DNA of 64,000 nt from NCBI GenBank assembly GCA_023079485.1, contig CM041083.1:177772480-177836479 (forward strand), read 5' to 3'. The stretch is from Archilochus colubris. Lineage: Eukaryota; Chordata; Aves; Apodiformes; Trochilidae. Numbering within the stretch: position 1 is the stretch's first letter; each line of letters opens with the position of its first letter. Below, piece after piece: positions 22,913 through 34,135 of this stretch. The notes beneath the pieces are model-generated. The model made no database searches. It saw nothing but the letters and a program-made list of their open reading frames with translations, and had not been told where the DNA came from. A program made the translations under genes and the position numbers.

Positions 22913-24807
22913 ACCCTGTGAGACAGGCTATAATTGAAGACAGTAATTTTTAAGGTGAGCTTTTCTGGGGAGGTCACAAACCACTTTGCTCAATTAGCAC
23001 TTGTCAAAATCCAGATAGTGAACACAATGCCTCTGCAATCAGGATTATCACACTATCAAGAGTTGCCAGTTCCTGGAAACCTCCACTCCTGGAAACCTCC
23101 ACAAATAGTCTGACTCATGTCTGAAAAGAAATGTCCCAAACATATCTCTGGAACACAAGGTGTCATTTTTACAACTACATAGTGTGTCCCAGAGGGATGC
23201 TGAGCACCTCCAGCTGATGATGAGTCAATGGAAAATGAGGCTATTCAGTATATGACTGTTAATCTCCCAAGTGGTATTTTGTTTAGAACAGTCCAATATT
23301 CTTACTTTCCGAAAGAAGTGTCCCTGTGTGTTTGCTGCAAGCAAAGGCTCTTTATGGTTTATCACAATCCTAATTTCCTATTTAAATTAATCAAATAGGA
23401 GCACCATTTACTTTAATGGTTCCCATAATAAGCAGTATCATTTCTTGTTTCCCGCAGCTAATCTGCTACTGCACATTTTTTTATTGAAAAACCTGTTTAT
23501 TTTAATGGTATTTAATGAAAGCTATCTAGTTGTAGTTCTTGGAAAACCTGCACTCTACAGCAAAGCCACTGCCTTTATTGGAGTCTCAAAAATTTGCTAC
23601 TTAGAAGGGAATATGTTTTTCGTGTGATGCTCATTTGTGTTAAGGGGACAAGAACAGAGCAGATACAGATAATTTTTATGCCAAAATAAAATAAAGATCT
23701 TTCAGTCTCATGACAGGCAGTGGTGGTTTCTTTATTAGAAAAACCAGAACCTACTGTTTCTCCTCCTAAAGGATGTGGAAAAAGCTCAGTGCTCACAGAT
23801 AAAATTTTAAACCACCAAGAAACAGTCATTTCTGGAGTGGTTTCCTAAGCCAGAAAACAGATTGCATCAGCTGTCACGTGGAAAAAGAGCTAGGAAGCAC
23901 TGAAAGAACCAAATTTGTATGGTAAGTTCCCCAAGACTTTGAATGTCATCTTGAAATGCATAATTGCACACTTAAATTATTGTTATACCTGCAGGCTCCA
24001 GCCAAATGAAAGCCCATTTCTTTCAGGTTTTACCATTCAAGAAATCAGTATTCTGCTTGTGAGTACCATACATAATCCAGAGCCACTTGGCTTCAGGCTA
24101 TTTGGCGTGGAGGTGCTCTGCTTTGTGTTAGCAGTCTGCTCCCTCTTGAGTTGGAGGCAATAAACAGATGCCTGAAGACTTCATGAGAAAATGAACCAGA
24201 GCCAAGGAGCATATTTAATGAGGCTTATTCAATCTCTGATTTATTGATCTGGCACACTGGAAGATGCAGGGTTTCTTCTACTAGAGCTGAAAGCAACATG
24301 CATTGTAACTTCATATTCTCCCTGCATTCAAGGTGCATGTTTGCTACGTGGCTAACTGAGCTATGAACGCAGACACAGCACAGGCTCCTTTCCTCTGAGA
24401 TTATAACCTTCCTAAAGCACTCTTTATCAAACAACTATTGCACATCTGGGAAGTGTGATGGACAACATAACATATCCTAATGCAGCCTACTCAAAGTTAG
24501 TGTTTGCAGAGTTACATTAGAGCAGTTGGTTCTATTTTCTCTCATATTCAACTTTGGTTCTCAACCATTCCAGCAGTAGAACTGTTCATTAATAATTAAA
24601 ATAAAAATTAAAAAATAAAAAAACTCTTTTTGCTTTTTCCTCACAGCAGAGTCAAATGAATCCTAGGCAGAGACTAACAAAGTTGTAAAAAATATCAGCT
24701 TTATAAATCATTATGTCTGAGACTTGCAAATATATCAGCCAGGATCTTTACTGCCCTGTGAAGCTCAGCTGCAGAAGTAGGGAGAAGGTAAGGTACCTAA
24801 TTCTTAC
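22913..24807. other. Unique sequence, no gene seen
   Basis: Holds an exact 16-bp tandem duplication at 23071-23102, listed separately. Otherwise no repeat or exon is recognised up to the CR1 tail at 24808. Confidence 0.5.
23071..23102 (+). repeat. Exact 16-bp tandem duplication
   Basis: TCCTGGAAACCTCCAC is present twice head to tail (23071-23086, 23087-23102), identical. Confidence 0.95.
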
Positions 24808-24894
24808 CATAGAATCATAGAATCATAGAATTGGCTGGGTTGGAAGGGACCTCAGAGATCATCAAGTCCAACCCTTTTACCACCGTTGCGGTTG

Positions 24895-27749
24895 CTAGAC
24901 CATGGCACTGAGTGCCACATCCAGGCTCTTATTAAGTATCTCCAGGGATGGAGAATCCACTACTTCAGTGGGCAGCCCATTCCAATGCTTGATCACCCTC
25001 TCCGTAAAGAAATTCTTTCTAATATCTAACCTAAACTTCCCCTGGCACAACTTAAGACCATGCCTTCTTGTCTTGTTGAAAGTCGTCTGGGAAAAGAGAC
25101 CAACCCCCCCCTGGCTACAATCTCCTTTCAGGGAGTTGTAGAGAGTGATGAGGTCTCCTTGGAGCCTCCTCTTCTCCAGGCTGAACAGCCCCAGCTCTCT
25201 CAGCCTCACCTCATAGGATCTGTGCTTGAGTCCCTTCACCAGCCTGGTTGCCCTCCTTTGGACCTGCTCCAGGACCTCGATGTCCTTCCTAAACTGAGGG
25301 GCCCAGAACTGGACACAGTACTCGAGGTGTGGCCTCACCAGTGCTGAGTACGGGAGCAGAATCACTTCCCTGGGCCTGCTGGCCACGCTGTTCCTGATAC
25401 AGGCAAGGATGCCATTGGCCTTCTTGGTTACCTGGGCACACTGCTGGCTCATGTTCAGCTTCCTGTCAATACAGACTCCCAGGTCCCTTTCTGTCTGGCT
25501 GCTCTCCAACCACTCTGTGCCCAGCCTGGAGCTCCCCATGGGGTTGTTGTGGCCAAAGTGCAGGACCCGGCACTTGGCCGTGTTAAACCTCATCCCGTTG
25601 GAATCAGCCCAACTCTCCAGTCTGTCCAGGTCCCTCTGCAGAGCCCTCCTGACTTCCAGCTGATTGACATTCCCCCCCAGGCTTAGTGTCATCTGCGAAT
25701 TTGCTGATGATGGACTCAATCCCCTCATCTAAATCATCAATGAAGATATTAAACAGAACTGGGCCCAACACTGATCCCTGGGGGACACCACTGGTGACCG
25801 GCTGCCAAATGGATGCAGCCCCGTTCATCACCACTCTGTGGGCCCGGCCCTCCAGCCAGTTCCTAACCCAGCACAGGGTGCTCCTGTCCAAGCCACGGGC
25901 TGATAGTTTTTTCAGGAGGATGCTGTGGGAGACGGTGTCAAAGGCTTTGCTGAAGTCCAGGTAGACCACATCCACAGCCTTCCCCTCATCCACCAGTCGG
26001 GTCACCTGATCATAAAAGGAGATCAGGTTGGTCAGACAGGACCTGCCCTTCCTAAACCCGTGCTGGCTGGGTCTGATCCCTTTCCCATCCTGCAGGTGCT
26101 GTGTGATTGCACTGAGGATGATCTGTTCCATGACCCTGCCAGGCACTGAGGTCAGGCTGACGGGCCTGTAGTTTTCCGGGTTCTCCTTCCGGCCCTTATT
26201 GTGGATTGGCGTGACATTGGCCAACTTCCAATCATCTGGGATTGGAACCCAGTGAACCAGGACTGTTGGTAGATGATAGAGAGAGGCCTGGCGAGCTCTT
26301 CTGCCAGCTCCCTCATCACCCTTGGGTGGATCCCATCTGGTCCCATAGACTTGTGGGGATCCAAGCAGTTCAATAGATCACTGACTGTTTCCTTTTGGAT
26401 TACAGGGGGCTGTCTAGATTCTTGTCACCTTCTATAAGCTCCAGAAGCCAGGGGTCCTCAGGATAACCTGTCTTACTGTTGAAAACTGAGGCAAAGAAGG
26501 TGTTAAATATCTCAGCCTTTTCTTCATCTTTGACAACTATATTCCCGCTCATGTCCAGTAAAGAATGGATGTTTTCCTTGCCCCTCCTTTTGCCACTGAT
26601 GTATCTGTAGAAGGACTTTTTGTTATCTCTCACAGAGGTGGCGAGATTCAGTTCAAGTTGTGCCTTTGTCTCTCTGATTTTCTTTCTACACAACCTAACT
26701 ATATTCCTAAATTCCTCCTCAGTAGTTAGCCCCTTTTTTCCATAATTGGTAGGCCCTCTTCTTAACCCTAATTTCTTTCAGAGTCTCCCAATTCAGCCAG
26801 ACCGGTCGTCTTCCCCACCGGCTTGCCTTTCGGCACGCTGGGACAGCCTGCTCCTGTGCTTTCAATACTTGTTCCTTGAAATATGTCCATCCCTCCTGGA
26901 CCCCTTTATTTTCAAGAGCTGTTTTCCAGGGTATAAGCTGGACTAGTCTTCTGAATAGGCCAAAATCTGCCCTCCGGAAGTCCAATGTAGAGGTTTTACT
27001 GACGACTCTCCTTGTATCCCTGAGTATTGAAAACTTTATTATTTCATGATCGCTGAGTCCCAGACATCCACCGACCACTACATCTCTCACCAGCCCCTCT
27101 CTGTGAAAAGAAGGTCAAGTGGGGCTCCATCCCTGGTAGGCTCATTTACCAGCTGGAGCAGGAAATAATCTTCTATACAATCTAGGAATCTCCTAGACTG
27201 CCTCCTCTCTGCTGTGTGGAGTTCCCAGCAGACATCTGGCAGGTTAAAGTCACCCACGAGAACAAGGGACGATGATTTTGAAACATCTGCCAACTGCTTG
27301 TAGAATAATTCATCACCCTCATCCTCCTGATTGGGTGGTCTGTAACAGACTCCCACCAGGATATCAGCCTTGTTTGCCTTCCCACTGATTCTGACCCACA
27401 AGCACTCTACCTTATTATTACTGACCTCAATTTCTACATAGTCAAGAGACTCTCTAACATATAGGGCTACCCCTCCACCTCTCTTACCCTGCCTGTCCCT
27501 TCTGAAGAGCCTGTAGCCACCCATGGCAGCACTCCGGTCATGGGAGTCATCCCACCACGTTTCTGTGATAGCAATTACATCATAGCTTTCGTGATGCACA
27601 ATGGCTTCCAGCTCCTCCTGTTTGTTGCCCATGCTGTGTGCATTTGTGTGCCTGCACTCCAGCTGGGCTGCTGATTTGGCTCTTAACTTGGGCTGTCCAC
27701 CCTTGGGCTCCTTTCTGGAGAGCCCGGTTTCAACCCCTTCCCCCTTCAA
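24895..27749 (-). pseudogene. CR1 ORF2 (endonuclease-reverse transcriptase), frameshifted
   Basis: ORF2 would nick target DNA and copy the CR1 RNA at the nick. The endonuclease lies at about 27660-27000: the NAHSMGNKQEELE block, ITETWWDDSHD, GDFNLPDVCW and, after a frameshift, GLSDHE. The reverse transcriptase lies at about 26370-25670: [54 protein letters not shown] and SKFADDTK, which holds the catalytic Asp pair. The C-terminal domain lies at 25670-24895: [18 protein letters not shown] to the end. The frame breaks near 27100, 26735, 26405, 26250 and 25675, several at homopolymers (C7 at 25672-25678; G5 at 26404-26408). Each segment is otherwise well preserved. Antisense frames over it are shadows. 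Confidence 0.93.
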
Positions 27750-27751
27750 AC

Positions 27752-27985
27752 CTAGTTTAAAGTCCTCCTTATCAGCCTTGCCAACTTATGAGCTAGAGTC
27801 CTTTTTCCCCTGCTAGATAGATGCAGCCCACCTGGTATGCTGAAATTTGGCCCATAGTCAAAAAACCCAAAGTTCCTCCAGTGGCACCAATCCCTTAGCC
27901 ACCTATTGATGAGGTAGGTGTTCCTATTCCTCTCCTCATTCATCCCTGCTACTGCAGGAACTGAGGAACTCTTAAAGCAGCCTAT
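27752..27985 (-). pseudogene. CR1 ORF1 C-terminal fragment (esterase-like domain)
   Basis: The last ~80 residues of ORF1 are readable, ending LARLIRRTLN just before ORF2. The segment LINRWLRDWCHWRNFGFFD, then GGLHLSSRGKRTLAHKLA, matches the end of the CR1 ORF1 protein, whose C-terminal half is an SGNH-hydrolase-like domain. The H of the HLS block is the likely catalytic-triad histidine. Everything upstream is lost to 5' truncation. The open frame can be followed past the first Met to about 27990 (FKSSSVPAVAG), where a stop appears. A relic. Confidence 0.8.
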
Positions 27986-30900
27986 CTTATTTGTACACTA
28001 AAAATATGCTATGGAATTTAAAGACATGCCTTTGAGGCACCTGCATGTTCCTGGGGTTAAGGAAACTCAATGCAGCAATAAATTCTCTGCTCACTTAACT
28101 CTGTAAGTCAACAATGAATCCAGCAGAAGCTGCTGCCTGTAGTTTTTAAGGTCAGGGAGACCCCAGTGTGCTGGTCTCTTGCACAATAGACTCCAGAGAG
28201 TTTTCTGCCTACAGAAGAAATTTTTCTTTGTGTTAAACAAGCTCTGACTGCCAGCCTGAGGATCCCTGTGCATTTCAGAAGGACGTGGAGTCTTTATTAC
28301 AATTTCCATGCAGCTTTGAATTTTCCCTTTTTCTAAGTTAATTATTTTACTGATTAATAGGAGCGATTGTTAAAATGTTTCACTTTAATGCCAATCTTAA
28401 TTTGAACAAAGATTTCATAATTGGAGACTCACCATCTCAGAAACAGGGCTGGAAGGGACCTGACATTCTGATTATGTACTGGTCTCTGCTTCGAGTCAGA
28501 GATAAAATTAAAAGTGGTGACAGCATAAGCACACATACAGACTTAATAACTGGAGAATGTATTGACTTATACTTAAAGAAGGGAAATTATAGCACTTACC
28601 ATTTTATTTTACACAAGTCTTAGGTGGACTCTGCAGAAGCTGAACTTGACCTCATTAGGAACGAGGACACCATAAATAGTATGTGATGGAAAAAGGCTGT
28701 TGGTTGCAAATAGATCATAAAATAATGACAAAAAATGCAATGATTACAGGTCTTCACATAGAATTATTGCTTATTATTTTAAATCTATCATGTTTACCCA
28801 ATAAAGAAAATATTTGTTATTGCTATAAAAGTGGGGTGTTTCTTATTATCTCTAACCATCAGCATTATTTCAACACCTACAACTCACTTATATTAGATGT
28901 TTTCAATAAAATTTCTGACATTTTCAGATTTCTCAAATTCTTTGTAAAATATGTTCAATGTCCTGATAACAACTTGTACAATTTAATCCTGTTTCTGTAG
29001 AAGTATAATTTTTAATGGGACTTCTAATTAGGTCAAATATGTTTAAATAAAAAAAAATTTAAAGGCTGAAATCCTGTCTAAACAGGGACAGCTCCTCTTT
29101 GATGTGGTAATTCAGTTTTGGTAGAAATATAGCAATAATTCAAAAGCCAGAAGAGCAGAGACAGAAAATATTTAAATTGTCAAATGTTTTATTACCATAC
29201 TGAGTAGAAACGAAGAAGAGAGAATGAATGTAGTGATAGAAAGAAGAAATGGGAAGATGAAAGACAAGAAAGGAAGAGAGAGAGTACTAGGGAGGGAAGG
29301 CAACTGTGAAGGAACAGAGGGAAAAAAAAAACAAGATAAGGGAGGAAAAACAAATGTATGACAAAAGAAAAAAGTGAGATGAGGATGTGAGATCTGGATG
29401 ACAAAATGGAAAAGAAAATTAAATGGAAGCATTTGACAAGAGAGAAAATATGAAAATTAAGTTAGATTTTTTTTAAAGAAAGAGGTGTGTCAGTAGTAAC
29501 AGCATTTGGCAGGTGAGGAAATGTGAAGCAACAGTAGCTCAGGTGAAAGCTATCTACTAAAGCAAGGTCCTCATTATCTTCTGTGGGAAAACTAGTAAAT
29601 TGTCCATATAACCATCTGTGTATGCTCACAGCTTCACTGCTGGAACTTCTGCCATCCTCTACAGTAATAGAGTCAAACAGCATCTGCTTGAGGTAAGCAT
29701 AATTTCTTGTCATTTCCCCCCTGAACAGTCAGTGAGATGGAAACACAGTGGATTTTTGCCATCCAGATAATGTCATGCAACATCTTTTGTCATTGGCAAA
29801 TTCAGAACTCTGATGCAGTAACTCCCAGGCTTCCAGATCATGTTCATGTTTCGAAACAACGACTTGGAATCTTCACAGGACAATAAGAAGATTGTTAGTA
29901 GGCAATCTCATCAGCAAAACCATCTGATACACACAATTTAAAGAATCTTTTCTTTGGCACCAGCTACAGTAATTATCTAAGAATGGTGCTGCATGAAAAA
30001 TATGTAGCAAATTAGTCATATCAGAAGCATAAAAAGATTGCCAGACCCTCATTTTACACCATTCAGAGACTGGTTTGTACAAAGGCACTTTATGCTGACT
30101 TGGATGATTACAACCTTTCTCCATCACCCATACACATTAGGAACTGGGAGTGGGGTTACCACCTGCCTGCCCCATTAGTAGAGAGGCAATCTGTGCTTTC
30201 ATTCTCTGTTTTGCATACTCTGTTCTGGTGCCCAAGAGTGAGAGAAGAGACAATTTAACAGTGAAGCCTAATTGCTACTGCTTTATGATTCAAGCTGGAA
30301 AAAATGTTGCAGAGAAAGCATTAAAATGCTCAGTCTCCCTGGGATAAGGATGTCAGAGAGCTAAACATTTGAAACCAGGCTGTGTGTACATCCTTCTTCC
30401 ATCTCGTGATTAGCTATTCTGAAAGATGACTGAGATGAGAAAAACAGAACATCTCTCCATACCAGAAATTACAGCATTAGCTGAAACAGCTTCCTGTTAC
30501 TACTTTTGTTACCATTTTTGTGTTGCTTTTGGATTTCAGTCAGCCTCATTGTGTTGAGCCCCTTTGCAAGTTGGCCTGCAAATTCTAACAAACTTGGACT
30601 TTATGTAGATGCACCCATAGCTTAATCTAAGACTGGTGGGGAAAACAACAGTGATCAGCATGGACAAGAGAAACCAGATATGTTGCTGTGTGGATCTTGG
30701 GACTGGAAATTCATAAACAATTCTTCCTGAAACAGCTAGTGAACAAACATCAAGACCAGCAAAACATTTAAAGGCCATCAGGGAACTTTGACATCCAGGG
30801 CAGATAACAAGAAAATTCATGACCCCAGATCTGGGGTCTGGATCAAGACCTGGTGTTTTGATGACTGAGAAGAAATCATTTGACATCATTTGACATGAAA

Positions 30901-33310
30901 GTGATGGGTAGAATAAATTGCTGCTTCTTCAGGTAATCCAATGGGTCAGAATCAAGAATCATTCAGCAGGTCATTTACATGTCCCACAGCTGAGAAGGGA
31001 AATTCATTTGATTCCAGAATACAGTTAGACTCATGTTGAGTAGTAATGAAATGTGTGATACTCATGGCTTTACAGCCCAAAACCACAGAACTTGTACTTC
31101 ACTGTCATATGCTTTTAGGCCTTCTTACTTGGGCTGCAAGTCTCCTGGGAAAAAGAATCATCTTTTGGGGCTTTGGAGACCACAGTGAATTCCTAATCTC
31201 TGTCTCATTCCTTTAATAGTCCTCCAAAATAGATTATTAATTAATGAAAATTAAATAGGGAAATTGTGAGAAGTCGTTGAAAATATTTCCAAGAAAAACT
31301 GGGCAGACATAACAGCATAGATTTAAAAATCCTTGGGTGTTCTGCATTTAGGTTGGCAATAAATCAAGGTTAGAACTCAGTGTCACAAATATCTAAAGCC
31401 TGACATAGTGCCTGTTGATGTCACCATGTGTTTCCTTACTCTAAAAAGATCCGGCCACAACAGGCTCCTTGTCCATGAGTTTGTTTCAATTTCACCCTAG
31501 AACTAAGTTTCCTTTCAAAAAGCATACAAATTTATTCCACATTTGACATAAAAATAAGTGAATGTTCATTCAAATTAAAGAACAGACCCCCAAGACTTCA
31601 TATTTTTCATATTCTCTCATTTTTTAATGTCTTCTCTTCTTCCACCTTCCCCAGCAGCAGGTGGAAATTGTACCACTGCACACTCAGTGCTATCTAACTG
31701 GACAGCAGGGAAATATAACATTAAAAAAATTTTCAAGGCTGAGGAAGTTTCTTACTTTCTTTTACAAATATCACATAACCAATAAAATGTTGACATGTTG
31801 AAGGGAAAAGGAGCATGCATAATCACTCTAGGGAGAAGACATCATTAGGACAATCTTAAGCCCCAAAGCACAGTCCAACAAGACATTTCACCAGCACAGT
31901 TTGCTGCAGAATTGTTGATATCAGGGGGTTTGCCTCTACCATTGAGCTCTGGTCATTTTCAAGGGCAGAGATGAGATTTTCTGAGCTTGTGAGACTTTTT
32001 TTTTTTTTTTAATTTAGAAAAATATTGTATAATAATTAAAAAAGCTACCTACCTGAGGCATGTCAGCTGGGCTGCCAACACAAGTTTTGCACATTATGCT
32101 CCTCTACCTGCCACGGAGATCATTTTACTACTATACACTGAGGATTATTGAGTCTTCATAATAAATTACAAAGAACAGGTTTAAAAACTGGGCTTCTGTG
32201 CTATATCCATACTATTCTTCCATTGTTTTGTTCGAGATACTTATGTTTTTTAGTAGTTTTCAGTAGCATCTCTATTTCTTTTTTCACCTACTGGTTTCAG
32301 TGAGAACACTTTTTCAACCGTTGAGTTAAAAAAGAAATAAATTTCTTAACAAGACAGAACAAACAACACCATAGTAGTAAAGTCACCAGATCAAATTCAA
32401 TATAAAATTAGTAAATCAATACTAATAATGTTGGAAATGGAAAAGGAAAATAATTGTTCACAGTCACATTGCATGTCCCAGTAGAATGATACTTGCTATA
32501 GCAAAATAAAAGAAATAGAAACACCTTGCATAACAAGTAAAGCCAAATAATTCTTAACCATTTTGCTACTGATTACAAGAAAGTTTCCTGTAAAGAAGTT
32601 TGTAGATGGCACCTGAGCAACCATACAGAGAAGAAGCAAGAGGGTTCATCCACATATGAAGAAGCTCCCTTGGTAGTCTGCATGAGCCAAGACAAACTGA
32701 ATTCTATAGTGTTTCTATACCATAATTGCTTCTTTGGGTGGCTAAACTCCAGATTTTAAAACTAGAGGGGACCAGTTAGAGTATTCTATGTCCTGATACC
32801 CATAATACATGAACTGAAATGTCATTTTTTCACATAATTATGCTTTTATAACACTCTTAACTTATGATGAGGTATCAGGAGATGAATTTGTTGTTCTCCT
32901 TGTAAGGGTAATTGCTGTAAAAATCACTGCTTATGGAATTTCTGTATCATTCAAGTTTGGAAAGTTTTACACCAGAAGGGTTCAGACAGGATGATATCCA
33001 CCACTGCAAGCTATTTCCTGCTTCCAAGACAATAACCTTGGCCATATATTAACATCTCCATCCATATGTTAAGAATTTGTCCCAGAGGTCTAAGCATAGT
33101 AGTACAGGGCATCACTCCCAGCCTAGCAAGAGATTTCTAGCTGACCTAAAAAAGAAAATAAGATGGACTCTTAGGCAGTCCCTTCATTTGCACTTTTTGT
33201 TCATGCAAATAGCAATGAAGTGCACTTGTATATCTTGTAGAAGTGCAGAACACCCTCAAAGCACTGATTCAAACATATTTGTTCCTCGAAGTATCACATG
33301 AGCTCACTGA
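27986..33310. other. Unique AT-rich sequence, no gene seen
   Basis: No exon or recognisable mobile element. It includes a purine-rich tract (29206-29460) and a T15 run (31996-32010). Open frames up to 117 codons (30536-30889, minus) show no motif. Confidence 0.5.
29206..29460 (+). repeat. Purine-rich (GA) low-complexity tract
   Basis: About 255 bp strongly biased to A and G on the plus strand: GAAAGAAGAAATGGGAAGATG, GAGAGAGAGTAC, GGGAGGGAAGG, poly-A. It is not a clean tandem repeat. The minus-strand frames over it are leucine, serine and phenylalanine rich for that reason only. Confidence 0.8.
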
Positions 33311-33444
33311 GGACATGTCACGGTTTAACACTGGCCCAGCAATTAAACCGAGTAACAGACGCTCTCTCTTAATCTCTCCTCCCTGATAAAGAAAGGAGAG
33401 AATAAGGGAGAGAGACTTATGGGTTGGAAACTAAAGTACACAAC

Positions 33445-33450
33445 TTTAAT
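33445..33450 (-). terminator. LTR polyadenylation signal ATTAAA
   Basis: ATTAAA on the minus strand, about 130 bp before the LTR 3' end, marking the end of R. ERVL LTRs in birds commonly use this variant; the assignment comes from layout. Confidence 0.55.
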
Positions 33451-33796
33451 GAAACAGTAATGATAAATAGGAAAAAATTACTAAATATATACAAATATAC
33501 AGGAAAATGGATACCACATTCCTCCCCCCTCTCCTCCCAATAACTTTCACCTCACCACCGAGGCTGCAGGGCAGCCCTGGGAAAGTCCAGGCTGGACTCC
33601 TGGAGTCGGCAGCAGTCGGGAACTGGAGGCAGGAACACACAGATATGGGCTGGCACGGATCAGGACCACAGGCAGACGAACGGACGGAATCCTTCCAGGA
33701 TGCTGGGTGAAGGAAGGGAAGCAGGAAAGGCAGGAAGGACAGGCAGCCGGAAGCTGGAAGCAGGAAATCATGGCTTGGCCCTCGTGATCCCTCAAA

Positions 33797-33802
33797 TTTA
33801 TA
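33797..33802 (-). promoter_or_regulatory. LTR TATA box
   Basis: TATAAA on the minus strand, about 330 bp into the LTR from its 5' end. A CGTCA (CRE-like) motif lies just upstream, near 33809-33815. Position and neighbours fit the avian ERVL LTR promoter; activity is inferred. Confidence 0.6.
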
Positions 33803-34135
33803 CTGAGTATGACGTGTATGGGATGGAATACTCTGTTTGGTCAATTTTGGGATCTATCTTGTCCGTTCCTCCCCAAAGGAGGGCTGCAGGTGGGACCTCT
33901 TTCTTCCTTCTGGAAGGGTAAAAGTTCTCCTCAGAGCTGAGCAGTGTCCTTGGCTCTGCACACCAGTCTCTAGCAGTAACTATAAACATCAAGTGTTATC
34001 AGTCCTAGAAGCAGACACTGTCTGAGAAACGTGGTGTTAATTTCAGCAAGTGCAACTACTTACAAGAGACTTAGCTAAAAGCAAAAGTACAAGACAGAAA
34101 ATCACCTTTATCCTGGCCCAAACCAGGACTGGACA

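Larger units (their letters stand above)
24808..27985 (-). mobile_element. CR1 LINE, ~3.2 kb, nearly complete ORF2, broken
   Basis: The 3' end is at the left with three ATTCTATG-type units on the minus strand. Reading leftwards from about 27985 come the last part of ORF1, the junction to ORF2, an APE-type endonuclease, a linker, reverse transcriptase with the FADD catalytic motif, the C-terminal domain and a short 3' UTR. A full CR1 is about 4.5 kb, so roughly the first 1.3 kb is missing. The 5' edge is approximate: ORF1-like sequence is readable back to a stop near 27995. It is the longest copy of the young subfamily here. ORF2 is split by about five frameshifts, so the copy cannot now supply protein. 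No clear target-site duplication is visible. Confidence 0.96.
33316..34130 (-). mobile_element. Avian ERVL-type solo LTR, 815 bp, with 5-bp duplication
   Basis: GGACA flanks the element on both sides (33311-33315 and 34131-34135). On the minus strand it begins near CCTGGTTTGGGCCAGGATAA and ends in GGTTTAATTGCTGGGCCAG and TTAAACCGTGACA, both typical of the abundant avian ERVL LTR. A TATA box lies at 33797-33802 and an ATTAAA poly(A) signal at 33445-33450, both in minus orientation and in the right order (U3, R, U5). The first base pair of the terminal TG is altered (plus strand ends in ACT where ACA is expected). No internal retroviral sequence is present: a solo LTR left by recombination between two LTRs. 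Open frames over it, up to 132 codons, are incidental. Confidence 0.92.

Noticed and set aside
25060..25964. Plus-strand frames of 74-95 codons over the long CR1
   Set aside because: Antisense shadows of ORF2.
30536..30889. 117-codon minus-strand frame
   Set aside because: No recognised domain; contains a short ATCATTTGAC duplication and ordinary noncoding composition.
33446..33844. 132-codon minus-strand frame
   Set aside because: It lies within the R/U3 part of a solo LTR, contains no viral gene motif and crosses the TATA box.
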